From positions 1 to 55,036 of the forward strand of contig JAKJFA010000007.1 of NCBI GenBank assembly GCA_022705135.1: a DNA stretch of 55,036 nt, given 5' to 3'. The position numbers and the translations under genes are program-made. Shown here one piece after another: positions 45,044 to 53,639 of this stretch (positions are counted from its first letter, which is position 1; each line of letters begins with the position of its first letter). The notes below the pieces were generated by a model. It searched no databases. It was not told the origin of the DNA and was given only the letters and a program-made list of their open reading frames with translations. The DNA is from Pseudomonadota bacterium. GTDB taxonomy: Bacteria > Pseudomonadota > Gammaproteobacteria > Burkholderiales > Rhodocyclaceae.

Positions 45044-46131
45044 CCCAACGTATCCACCGGCACCCGCGGCGCCAAGGCACAGAAGAGTTCGTAGGCAATC
45101 GTGTCAGCTGCGGCCGCTACTTCGTCGGCCGGCACATCGCCGCCTTCGCCTCGTCCCCACAACGTCACCGGCGCGCCGATCCCGGCCATCGGAATCTCGG
45201 TCAGGTCGCAGGCCAGCAAATCCATCGAGACCCGGCCAAGAATGCGCGTCCTATGCCCGCACACCGCAATCGGCCCGCCGGTCGGAGCGTGCCTGGGATA
45301 GCCATCGCCGTAGCCACACGCTACCGTGCCCACCCGCATGACGCGGTCGGCCGTAAAGGTACCGCCATAGCCTATCCGTTCGCCAGGCGCCACCTTCTGC
45401 ACGCTGATGATGCGGCTCTCCAGCGTCATCACTGGCTGCAGGCCGAGACTAGCAGCGCTTTCGTTGGCAAAGGGGCTGGAACCATACAACATGATGCCCG
45501 GACGCACCCAATCGCCATGCGTTTGCGGGTGGCGCAAAACGGCGGCCGAATTAGCCAGGCAGACCGGCCCCTTCCAATCCTTGAGTGCTGCCTGGAACCG
45601 CTCCATTTGCCAATCGACACCGCGCTCGTCGTCGGCATTGGCAAAGTGAGTCATATAAGTCACCTCTGCCTGCGGCAGGCGAGTGGCCATTTCCTGCGGC
45701 GTCGGGAAATCGTCTGCCGAGAAGCCCAGGCGGTTCATGCCGGTATTGAGCTTGATATAGAGCGCCAGAGGGGCCCCTGCTGGCGCGGTCTTTTCGATCA
45801 ATTCCAGTTGCTCGCAACAATGCACCACCGCCGTCAGGCGATGTTCGACGAGCAAGCCAACATCCTGCGCCGAAAAGACGCCTTCCAGCAGCAGAATGGG
45901 CTGCCGCACGCCGGCCTCGCGCAGGGCGGCACCGGTTTCCGGCTCCAGAATGGCAAAGCCGTCGGCTTCTCCGCGCAGGGCCTCGACCACCCGCCACAAG
46001 CCGTGTCCATAGGCATTTGCCTTAACCACCGCCCAGGCTTTTGCGCGCGGCGCATGCCGTTGCACCAGCCTGTAGTTGTGCGCCAATGCGGTAATATCGA
46101 TTCGGGCGCGAAGCGGACGGGAGGGGCTCAA
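45040..46131 (-). CDS. alr: Alanine racemase
   Basis: 363 residues, fold type III PLP enzyme making D-alanine for peptidoglycan. PLP Lys37 is in VVKANAYGHG; the second catalytic residue, Tyr, is in GERIGYGGTF at about 255. The start overlaps the LysR gene by 4 bases (ATGA), so it is co-translated with the regulator. Its stop overlaps the hpnE stop on the opposite strand. Confidence 0.95.
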   Translation of the reverse strand: MSPSRPLRARIDITALAHNYRLVQRHAPRAKAWAVVKANAYGHGLWRVVEALRGEADGFAILEPETGAALREAGVRQPILLLEGVFSAQDVGLLVEHRLTAVVHCCEQLELIEKTAPAGAPLALYIKLNTGMNRLGFSADDFPTPQEMATRLPQAEVTYMTHFANADDERGVDWQMERFQAALKDWKGPVCLANSAAVLRHPQTHGDWVRPGIMLYGSSPFANESAASLGLQPVMTLESRIISVQKVAPGERIGYGGTFTADRVMRVGTVACGYGDGYPRHAPTGGPIAVCGHRTRILGRVSMDLLACDLTEIPMAGIGAPVTLWGRGEGGDVPADEVAAAADTIAYELFCALAPRVPVDTLG

Positions 46132-47033
46132 GAGGTCATTCCCCTGATCTTTTGTTTAACAAACTCGGCAAAAGTGCTCACCAAGCGGGAGCGGAAGCGG
46201 TCTTTCGGCAGAATCACCGACAAGCGCCGCGTCAGCCCCGGCTTCAAGGGGATTCCGACCAGCCGGCCTAGCTGCACCTCCTGTTCGATGCAGCGCGCCG
46301 AGGTGATGGCGTACCCCAAACCGGTGGCCACGACGCCTTTCAGGCTTTCCAGATTGCCCAGTTCCATCTGGCGCTTAAGCTGATCGGGCGACACCCCGGC
46401 ACTGCTAAAGTATTCATCAATGCTGCGGCGCGTTCCCGACCCCGGTTCGCGGGCAATATATTCGTAGTCACGCAACTGCTTGGCCGTCAGACTGCGCGAT
46501 TTCGCCAGGGGATAATCGGGTGCGCAAATGACCACCAGCTCATCCTCGCCGCAAAATTCCGCATCCAGTCCAGACGGTTCGCCGACTTGGCCGTCGATCA
46601 AACCGATATCGAGGGTATGCGCCGCAACCCGGCTCTCGATGCTTTCCGAATTCGCCACCACGAGGCGCAACCGGGCCTGTGGAAAAAGAGCATTGAACTC
46701 GCCGAGAATAGACGGCATCAGAGCCTCGGCAACCACCGTGCTGGCGCCGATTTGCAAATAGCCGCGCATCTCATCCGTCATTTCCGCCAGCCGTGTTTCC
46801 ATCTCATCGGAAAGGCCAATGATGCGCTCGGCAAAATCCATCACCACTTTGCCCGCCGCGGTCAGCGAAATGTGACCATGGCCGCGTTCAAACAGCCTGA
46901 TCTGGTAACGTTCTTCAAGTTGCCGGATCTGGAAGGTTACAGCGGGCTGGGACATAAAAAGGGATTCCGCCGCACGGGTAAAACTCCCCTGTTTTGCCAC
47001 CGCATGAAAAATGCGCAAGCGCCGATCAGCCAT
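46128..47033 (-). CDS. LysR-family transcriptional regulator
   Basis: 301 residues. Winged helix-turn-helix at 1-60 (GSFTRAAESLFMSQPAVTFQIRQLE spans the recognition helix) and a two-lobed effector domain (about 90-295). It resembles the CbbR/CysL branch. It lies upstream of alr and overlaps it by 4 bases, whereas most LysR regulators are divergent from their target. The effector cannot be named. It may control its own transcript and with it alr. Confidence 0.88.
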   Translation of the reverse strand: MADRRLRIFHAVAKQGSFTRAAESLFMSQPAVTFQIRQLEERYQIRLFERGHGHISLTAAGKVVMDFAERIIGLSDEMETRLAEMTDEMRGYLQIGASTVVAEALMPSILGEFNALFPQARLRLVVANSESIESRVAAHTLDIGLIDGQVGEPSGLDAEFCGEDELVVICAPDYPLAKSRSLTAKQLRDYEYIAREPGSGTRRSIDEYFSSAGVSPDQLKRQMELGNLESLKGVVATGLGYAITSARCIEQEVQLGRLVGIPLKPGLTRRLSVILPKDRFRSRLVSTFAEFVKQKIRGMTS

Positions 47034-47225
47034 AGAATCATTCTATCCGGACATACAACGGACTCTATTCAAACACAAATCCGGCGAAAGAGGCCAGAGC
47101 AAAATCGCCCATCCGCAACAACAAGCGTCCATCGCGCCGCAATCGAGACAAGAAAACCGCTGAAAAAGCGCTGCCTGCGTTAGAATCGCGCGGTCGGGCC
47201 GCTTCCGGCCCATCGTTTCCGCAAC

Positions 47226-48566
47226 GTGATCCGCAAACTCATATCCCGCGTTCTTGGCCGCAACAAAAACCAGAAGGCAACACCCTCCCAGGCACTCATC
47301 GCCACTGCCAGTCACGGCATCCGCCGCAACCACATCAGCCCCGGCAGCCGGCGGGTGTGTGAAGCGCTGCAGGAGCACGGCCACAAGGCCTATATTGTTG
47401 GCGGCGCGGTGCGCGACCTGATGATCGGCCAGCAACCAAAAGATTTCGATGTTGCCACCGACGCCACCCCAGAACAGATCAGGCGCTGCTTCCGGCGCTC
47501 GCGGATCATCGGACGCCGTTTCCAGATCGTTCATGTTTACCAGGGCCAGGAAGTCGTCGAAGTCACCACGTTCCGGGGTGATCTGGGTTCCAACGCCAAG
47601 ACCGATGTTCATGGCCGCGTCTTGCACGATAACGTCTTTGGTTCTCAAGCCGAAGACGCGACGCGCCGGGATTTCACCGTCAACGCACTCTACTTCGACC
47701 CGACAACCGAAACCATCATTGACTACCATCACGGTGTTGCCGACATCAAACAAAGGACCTTGCGTGTCATCGGCGACCCAAAGAAACGTTATCGGGAAGA
47801 CCCGGTGCGCATGCTGCGTGCCGTCCGTCTCGCCGCCAAACTGGGACTCATCATTGACCCGGCAGCGCGCGAACCCATCCGCACCATGGCCGGGTTGCTC
47901 GAAAATGTGCCGGCAGCGCGTCTGTTTGACGAAATGTTGAAACTCCTAACCTCCGGCCATGCCCTGAATTGCCTCCTGCAACTGCGCGAAGAGGGTCTGC
48001 ATCACGGCCTCCTGCCCTTGCTCGACGTCATTTTCGAGCAACCGCTGGGCGAAAAATTCGTCATGTTGGCACTCGAAAATACCGACCGGCGTGTACGTTG
48101 CGGCAAACCGGTTTCACCCGCTTTCCTCTTCGCCACCTTGCTCTGGCATCAGGTGCTGGCGCAAAGGGAAAAACACCAAAGCGGCGGCGAGCACCCCATC
48201 CCGGCGCTCCATTTGGCCATGGACGAGGTGCTGGACAGCCAGGCAGAAAAACTCGCCATCACCCGCCGTATTGCCGGCGACATCAAGGAAATCTGGGCCT
48301 TGCAGCCTCGTCTTGAACAGCGCAGCGGCAAACGCCCCTACGCCGTGCTGGAAAACCCGCGCTTCCGCGCCGGTTACGATTTTCTTCTGCTGCGCGCCGA
48401 GGCCGGAGAAATCGACAACGAATTAGGCGCTTGGTGGACCGAATTTCAGCAAGCAGATGGCGAGCGACGCGCCACAATGCTGCTGCCTGCCGAAAAACCG
48501 GCCCGCAAACGGCGCCGGCGCAAGCCCCGCCATACGACAGCGGGGGAAACGGCAGTCGCCGAATGA
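47226..48566 (+). CDS. pcnB: Poly(A) polymerase I
   Basis: 446 residues from GTG 47226. Class II nucleotidyltransferase: YIVGGAVRDLMIG (57-69) and the metal-binding DFDVATDATPE (Asp73, Asp75), then the RNA-binding helical region (RRDFTVNALYF; REDPVRMLRAVR). A highly basic tail (KPARKRRRRKPRH) binds RNA. It adds 3' poly(A) that promotes RNA decay. The stop overlaps folK by 4 bases, the common pcnB-folK arrangement. Confidence 0.93.
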   Translation: MIRKLISRVLGRNKNQKATPSQALIATASHGIRRNHISPGSRRVCEALQEHGHKAYIVGGAVRDLMIGQQPKDFDVATDATPEQIRRCFRRSRIIGRRFQIVHVYQGQEVVEVTTFRGDLGSNAKTDVHGRVLHDNVFGSQAEDATRRDFTVNALYFDPTTETIIDYHHGVADIKQRTLRVIGDPKKRYREDPVRMLRAVRLAAKLGLIIDPAAREPIRTMAGLLENVPAARLFDEMLKLLTSGHALNCLLQLREEGLHHGLLPLLDVIFEQPLGEKFVMLALENTDRRVRCGKPVSPAFLFATLLWHQVLAQREKHQSGGEHPIPALHLAMDEVLDSQAEKLAITRRIAGDIKEIWALQPRLEQRSGKRPYAVLENPRFRAGYDFLLLRAEAGEIDNELGAWWTEFQQADGERRATMLLPAEKPARKRRRRKPRHTTAGETAVAE

Positions 48567-49051
48567 GTTCAATGCATCAGGCCTATGTCGCACTCGGCGC
48601 CAACCTGGGGGATGCGCACGCCACCGTGCGCGCTGCCCTCGACCGCCTGGACCACCTCGATGCGACACGCCTCGTCGCCGCCTCTTCGATCTATCGCACG
48701 GCACCGGTCGGATGCGTCCACCAGCCCGACTTCTTCAACGCCGTGGCCCGACTTGAAACCCGGCTCGAACCCCAGGGATTGCTTGCCGCCCTGCTCGCGC
48801 TGGAAGCCGATTTCGGCCGTACCCGGCGCGCCAAAAACGATCCGCGCACGCTGGACCTGGATCTTTTGTTGTTCGATGACTTGACGCTCAATCTCCCCAG
48901 CCTGACTTTGCCGCACCCGCGCCTCCATCTGCGTGCCTTCGTCCTCGTCCCGCTGGCCGAAATCGCTCCGGATCTCGTTCTCCCCGGCCGGGGTAACCTC
49001 TGTGCCTGGCTGCCTGCCGTCGCCAACCAGTCTGTGACACGCCTACCATGA
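48563..49051 (+). CDS. folK: 2-amino-4-hydroxy-6-hydroxymethyldihydropteridine diphosphokinase
   Basis: 162 residues, standard HPPK length. ALGANLGD near the N-terminus and the signature ending RTLDLDLLLFDDL carry the magnesium-binding aspartates. It transfers pyrophosphate from ATP to the pterin in folate synthesis. ATG 48563 lies in the overlap ATGA with pcnB; the frame is open earlier but only inside pcnB. It overlaps the DUF486 gene by 4 bases. Confidence 0.95.
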   Translation: MSSMHQAYVALGANLGDAHATVRAALDRLDHLDATRLVAASSIYRTAPVGCVHQPDFFNAVARLETRLEPQGLLAALLALEADFGRTRRAKNDPRTLDLDLLLFDDLTLNLPSLTLPHPRLHLRAFVLVPLAEIAPDLVLPGRGNLCAWLPAVANQSVTRLP

Positions 49052-49413
49052 ATTTCGCCCTCGCCACCAATCTGCCCACCCTTTGGAAGACGGCACTCCT
49101 CCTCGCCGCATCCAATATCTTTATGACCTTCGCCTGGTATGCCCATCTCAAGCAAATGAGCGACAAACCCTGGTGGATTGCGGCGCTCCTCTCCTGGGGA
49201 ATCGCCCTCTTCGAATATCTCATCCAGGTTCCCGCCAACCGGATCGGCAGCGCCGAGCTTTCGCTGGCCCAGCTGAAGATTCTGCAGGAAGTCATCACCC
49301 TGGCGGTTTTTGTGCCTTTCGTGCTTTTTTACATGCATCAACCACTAAAACTTGACTACTTGTGGGCAGCACTGTGTATCCTAGGTGCCGTATACTTCAT
49401 CTTTCGATCTTGA
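49048..49413 (+). CDS. DUF486 family small membrane protein (DMT-like)
   Basis: 121 residues with four hydrophobic segments (about 12-30, 38-57, 78-95, 100-118) and the DUF486 features FMTFAWYAHLK and EYLIQVPANRIG. The family is related in topology to small multidrug/metabolite transporters; substrate and mechanism are not established. It overlaps folK by 4 bases. Confidence 0.8.
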   Translation: MNFALATNLPTLWKTALLLAASNIFMTFAWYAHLKQMSDKPWWIAALLSWGIALFEYLIQVPANRIGSAELSLAQLKILQEVITLAVFVPFVLFYMHQPLKLDYLWAALCILGAVYFIFRS

Positions 49414-49428
49414 GGCTGGGAGAACATC

Positions 49429-50541
49429 ATGGGTTGGTTCGGCGAATCGAAACAGGAAATCGAACTCAAGCGCCAAGTCAATAGCCTGAACACTCAGGTC
49501 CAGACGCTTGAGGGCCGTCTGCAAGCCGCCGAGCGCGCCAAGGCGGAGGCGGAGGCACGGGCCAGCCAGGCAGGCCCGGCTTCGGGCAAAAACTGGGAGG
49601 GACTCTTCCGCAACTTCGAGCTTTTTGGCGCCACCTTGCAAAGCACACAGTCAAATCTCGGGAACCTGGCGGAAGCCCTCCGGGACAAACTGGGCGACGC
49701 CTCGAAAAACAATGCGCTTTCGGTGAGTTGCCACAACACCATGAGCAAACTAACGGAGGAGCTCTCCAAGCTCTCTTCCGCTTCGCTCAGCACCATGGAG
49801 AGCGTCGATGGCCTCAATTCGAGCGCGACGCAGATCGGCGGCATTCTCGCCCTCATTAAGGAAATCGCCGCTCAGACCAACCTGCTGGCCTTGAACGCCG
49901 CCATCGAAGCCGCTCGCGCCGGCGAGGCGGGACGCGGCTTTGCGGTGGTTGCCGATGAAGTGCGCAAGCTGGCCGAACGCACCACCAAGGCCACCGCCGA
50001 CATCGCCACCCTGGTCGAAACCATCCAGGGCGATACGCAAAACGCTAAATCCAATATCAGCGCCCTCGCTGGCCAAGCCGAAGAGAATACCCGTGACGGC
50101 CAGGCGGCGACCAGCAGCATCGACGACATCATCAACCTCTCCGCCCAAATGGAAGGTGGTATTCAACTGGCGGCAACCACCACATTCACCGAACTCGCCA
50201 AAATTGACCATCTGGCAATGAAACTTGAGGTGTATAAGACCTTCATGGGCCTTTCCGGCAAGACTGCCGAGGATTTTTCCGGGCACACCAACTGCCGTCT
50301 CGGCCAGTGGTACTACGAAGGAGCCGGCAAAGCCCTCTTTTCGCGCGCCGACGGCTATGCCCAGCTTGAACGGCCGCACCAGCTCGTGCACCAGTACGCT
50401 CGGGAAGCCATCACCAAATTGCGGGCAAGCGATTTTAACGGCGGCCTCGCGCTTCTGGCGCAAATGGAGAGCGCCAGCGGTGAAGTGGTGGACTGCCTGG
50501 ATCGAATTGCGGACAGCTCGAAAACAAGCCGCCAGGAATAG
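49429..50541 (+). CDS. Soluble methyl-accepting chemotaxis protein with C-terminal CZB zinc domain
   Basis: 370 residues without membrane segment or periplasmic domain. N-terminal coiled coil (about 7-48), MCP signalling domain (about 95-250) with the hairpin tip [20 protein letters not shown] (145-164), then a CZB domain (about 258-335) with zinc-ligand candidates His261, His286, Cys289 and His317/His321 in the [10 protein letters not shown] and RPHQLVHQ motifs. CZB receptors such as TlpD act in the cytoplasm and respond to oxidants or zinc. GGGAGA precedes ATG 49429. It is placed within a biosynthetic operon, not with che genes. Confidence 0.9.
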   Translation: MGWFGESKQEIELKRQVNSLNTQVQTLEGRLQAAERAKAEAEARASQAGPASGKNWEGLFRNFELFGATLQSTQSNLGNLAEALRDKLGDASKNNALSVSCHNTMSKLTEELSKLSSASLSTMESVDGLNSSATQIGGILALIKEIAAQTNLLALNAAIEAARAGEAGRGFAVVADEVRKLAERTTKATADIATLVETIQGDTQNAKSNISALAGQAEENTRDGQAATSSIDDIINLSAQMEGGIQLAATTTFTELAKIDHLAMKLEVYKTFMGLSGKTAEDFSGHTNCRLGQWYYEGAGKALFSRADGYAQLERPHQLVHQYAREAITKLRASDFNGGLALLAQMESASGEVVDCLDRIADSSKTSRQE

Positions 50542-50576
50542 CCTCGCCCCTCTGCACCCAACTTCCGGAATAACGT

Positions 50577-51389
50577 ATGTCCTCCCACGTCGACACACGG
50601 CGGCTGACTCAGCTCGATCTCGCCAAACTCGCCGCCAGCGGTGAAAAAATTGTCATGCTCACTTGCTATGACGCAAGTTTTGCGGCTCTGTGCGAGGCGG
50701 CTGGCGTCGAAGTGCTCCTCGTCGGCGATTCGCTGGGCATGGTGGTACAGGGCCATGACTCGACTTTGCCCGTTACTCAGCGAGACATGGTGTACCACAC
50801 CAGCATGGTCGCGCGTGGCTGCCGGCACCCGCTGATTATTTCCGACATGGCGTTCGGCACCTTCCAGGAATCGCCCCAGTCCGCCTTTCGCAACGCTGCC
50901 GAATTGATGGCCGCCGGCGCCCAAATGGTCAAAATCGAGGGTGGCGAAGAAATGGCGGAGACGACCCGCTTTTTAACTTCGCGCGGCATTCCCGTCTGCG
51001 CGCACGTCGGCCTGACCCCACAGTCGGTACACCAATTCGGCGGTTACCGGGTCCAGGGCAAAGGCGACAGCGGTGCCGCCAAACTCAAGGCTGACGCCTT
51101 GGCGCAGCAGGAAGCCGGAGCCGCACTCGTTGTCCTGGAAGCCATCCCGGAAGCCCTGGCAGCCGAAACCACCGCCCTGCTCGCCATCCCGACCATCGGC
51201 ATCGGCGCCAGCAAGGCCTGTTCGGGGCAGGTTCTGGTCCTGCAGGACATGCTCGACATCTCTCCCGGACGCAAAGCCCGTTTCGTCAGGAATTTCATGG
51301 CCGGCCAGCCCTCGATCGGAGCCGCCATCGCTGCTTATGTCCAAGCCGTCAAGGAAGGCTCCTTCCCGGCGCCGGAGCATTGCTACTGA
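50577..51389 (+). CDS. panB: 3-methyl-2-oxobutanoate hydroxymethyltransferase
   Basis: 270 residues. First step of pantoate synthesis: transfers a hydroxymethyl group from methylenetetrahydrofolate to alpha-ketoisovalerate. Typical motifs are [19 protein letters not shown] with the metal-binding Asp, and [15 protein letters not shown]. The folate gene folK upstream fits the folate cofactor use. It begins 35 bases after the chemoreceptor stop, and no promoter is obvious there. Confidence 0.95.
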   Translation: MSSHVDTRRLTQLDLAKLAASGEKIVMLTCYDASFAALCEAAGVEVLLVGDSLGMVVQGHDSTLPVTQRDMVYHTSMVARGCRHPLIISDMAFGTFQESPQSAFRNAAELMAAGAQMVKIEGGEEMAETTRFLTSRGIPVCAHVGLTPQSVHQFGGYRVQGKGDSGAAKLKADALAQQEAGAALVVLEAIPEALAAETTALLAIPTIGIGASKACSGQVLVLQDMLDISPGRKARFVRNFMAGQPSIGAAIAAYVQAVKEGSFPAPEHCY

Positions 51390-51415
51390 GCGTCGCCATC
51401 TCCCTCCGGTTTTGA

Positions 51416-52273
<858 letters not shown>

Positions 52274-52310
52274 AGAGTTTTTTTGCTTCGCCCGCCGCGC
52301 CAAAATCTCA

Positions 52311-52338
52311 TTGACAGGCCGGGTGTAGTGGCTACAAT
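52311..52338 (+). promoter_or_regulatory. Sigma-70 promoter of panD
   Basis: Perfect TTGACA (52311-52316), 16-base spacer, TACAAT (52333-52338). The start would fall near 52345, about 29 bases before panD, so panD can be expressed apart from panB-panC. Confidence 0.8.
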
Positions 52339-52373
52339 GCGCTTCCCTAACCTTTTTTTACGGGTACAAGGCC

Positions 52374-52757
52374 ATGCAGAGAACGATGCTGAAGTCCAAG
52401 CTGCACCGCGTCACTGTTACGCACTCCGAGCTTCACTACGAGGGCTCATGCGCCATTGACGAGGATTTGCTTGACGCGGCCAATATCCGCGAAAACGAGC
52501 AGGTGGAAATCTGGAACGTCAACAACGGCGAGCGTTTTACCACCTACGCCATCACCGCCGAACGCGGCTCGGGCGTCATTTCCGTCAACGGCTCCGCCGC
52601 CCGTCGTGCCGCCCCCGGCGACATCCTGATTATCGCCACCTTCGCCATCTACAACGAAATCGAGCTGGCACGGCACGAGCCCGATCTGATCTATGTCGAT
52701 TCCCAGAATCGCATCGTCCGCCGCGGCCACAAAATTCCGACCCAGGCAGCCGCCTGA
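52374..52757 (+). CDS. panD: Aspartate 1-decarboxylase (pyruvoyl enzyme)
   Basis: 127 residues. Makes beta-alanine for panC. The self-cleavage site is Gly24-Ser25 in YEGSCAID, where Ser25 becomes the pyruvoyl group; NGSAARRA is also typical. It completes the pantothenate branch (panB-panC-panD), lacking only panE in this window. It has its own near-consensus promoter. Confidence 0.96.
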   Translation: MQRTMLKSKLHRVTVTHSELHYEGSCAIDEDLLDAANIRENEQVEIWNVNNGERFTTYAITAERGSGVISVNGSAARRAAPGDILIIATFAIYNEIELARHEPDLIYVDSQNRIVRRGHKIPTQAAA

Positions 52758-52774
52758 CCCAAACCCCCGGCAAT

Positions 52775-52801
52775 AAAAAACGGCTCGGTACTACCGAGCC
52801 G
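52775..52801 (-). terminator. Rho-independent terminator of the cold-shock gene
   Basis: On the minus strand CGGCTCGGT (52793-52801), loop AGT, ACCGAGCCG (52781-52789), then six T (52775-52780). The T-run is only on this side, so it mainly serves the minus-strand gene; the hairpin may also protect the panD mRNA end. Confidence 0.88.
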
Positions 52802-52826
52802 CCATTGAATCCTTAACCTGGTGTGG

Positions 52827-53030
52827 TCAGGCGTTCTGGATATTGGACGCCTGTTTTCCCTTGGGGCCTTGTGTCACGTCAAACGACACTTTCTGGCCCT
52901 CCTTGAGGGTCTTGAAGCCGGACATACTGATCGCGGAGAAGTGCGCGAAAAGATCCTCGCTGCCATCATCCGGAGTAATGAAGCCAAAACCCTTGGAATC
53001 ATTGAACCACTTAACTGTACCTGTTGCCAT
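52827..53030 (-). CDS. CspA-family cold-shock protein
   Basis: 67 residues, single OB-fold cold-shock domain. RNP1 KGFGFI (13-18) and RNP2 LFAHF (27-31) bind single-stranded RNA/DNA. It acts as an RNA chaperone. AGGAAG lies 7 bases before the ATG. A leader containing a long inverted repeat precedes it, typical of cold-shock genes with structured 5' regions. Confidence 0.95.
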   Translation of the reverse strand: MATGTVKWFNDSKGFGFITPDDGSEDLFAHFSAISMSGFKTLKEGQKVSFDVTQGPKGKQASNIQNA

Positions 53031-53330
53031 ATTGCTACTTCCTACAAAAAAACAAAATAATACGGGTGACCCCGAAGCCCTGTCTGATCATTCGCCCACC
53101 GATGCTTTGAGACACCCGTAACACGCCCGATTCCAGACACCTTGGTCTTTTACGCCCATTATTCAAAGCAGTCAAGCTGATTTACATGTCGGATAATTTG
53201 CAGCCCCAGCGAAAATGCCTCGCAGATGCTTGCCCGAACCAAGCCTTGGTTCCAAATCGTCCGATCGGAACCAGTACACGCCCAATAACAACCCTGTTGC
53301 AGAAGGACATAAGCCGTATAGAATCAAAGC
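53031..53330. other. Intergenic region: cold-shock leader (minus) and clpS upstream region (plus)
   Basis: 300 bases without a gene. On the minus strand it holds an inverted repeat TACGGGTG/CACCCGTA (53061-53068 and 53113-53120), followed by a T-rich stretch and the ribosome site of the cold-shock gene. On the plus side a possible clpS promoter is TTGCAG (53297-53302), 16 bases, TAGAAT (53319-53324), ending only 6 bases before the clpS ATG. Confidence 0.5.
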
Positions 53331-53639
53331 ATGGGAACGAAACAAGAGGAAGGCAGCGTCCTGGAGGCGCAGCGCACGAACGTCCAGCCACCGAGGATGT
53401 ACAAGGTGTTGTTGCTCAATGACGACTACACTCCGATGGATTTTGTTGTTGTCGTTTTGCAACGCTTTTTTGCCATGAACAAGGAACGGGCGACACACAT
53501 CATGCTCCAAGTACACAATGAAGGTCGTGGCTGCTGCGGAGTTTTTTCACGCGATGTTGCTGCCACCAAGGTCGAACAGGTGAACGCCTTCGCCCGAAAT
53601 CACCAGCACCCGCTGGCTTGCGTCATGGAGGAAAGTTGA
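53331..53639 (+). CDS. clpS: ATP-dependent Clp protease adaptor ClpS
   Basis: 102 residues. Flexible N-terminus (1-22), then the core [20 protein letters not shown] and the later [20 protein letters not shown] that form the N-degron pocket. It brings N-end-rule substrates to ClpA. The usual N-terminal extension supports ATG 53331, though no ribosome site precedes it. The stop shares one base with clpA (TGATG). Confidence 0.95.
   Translation: MGTKQEEGSVLEAQRTNVQPPRMYKVLLLNDDYTPMDFVVVVLQRFFAMNKERATHIMLQVHNEGRGCCGVFSRDVAATKVEQVNAFARNHQHPLACVMEES

Noticed and set aside
44851..46383. A 510-codon open frame on the plus strand
   Set aside because: It runs across the end of hpnE and antisense to alr and LysR, all strongly supported; its translation is rich in Arg, His and Gln with no motif.
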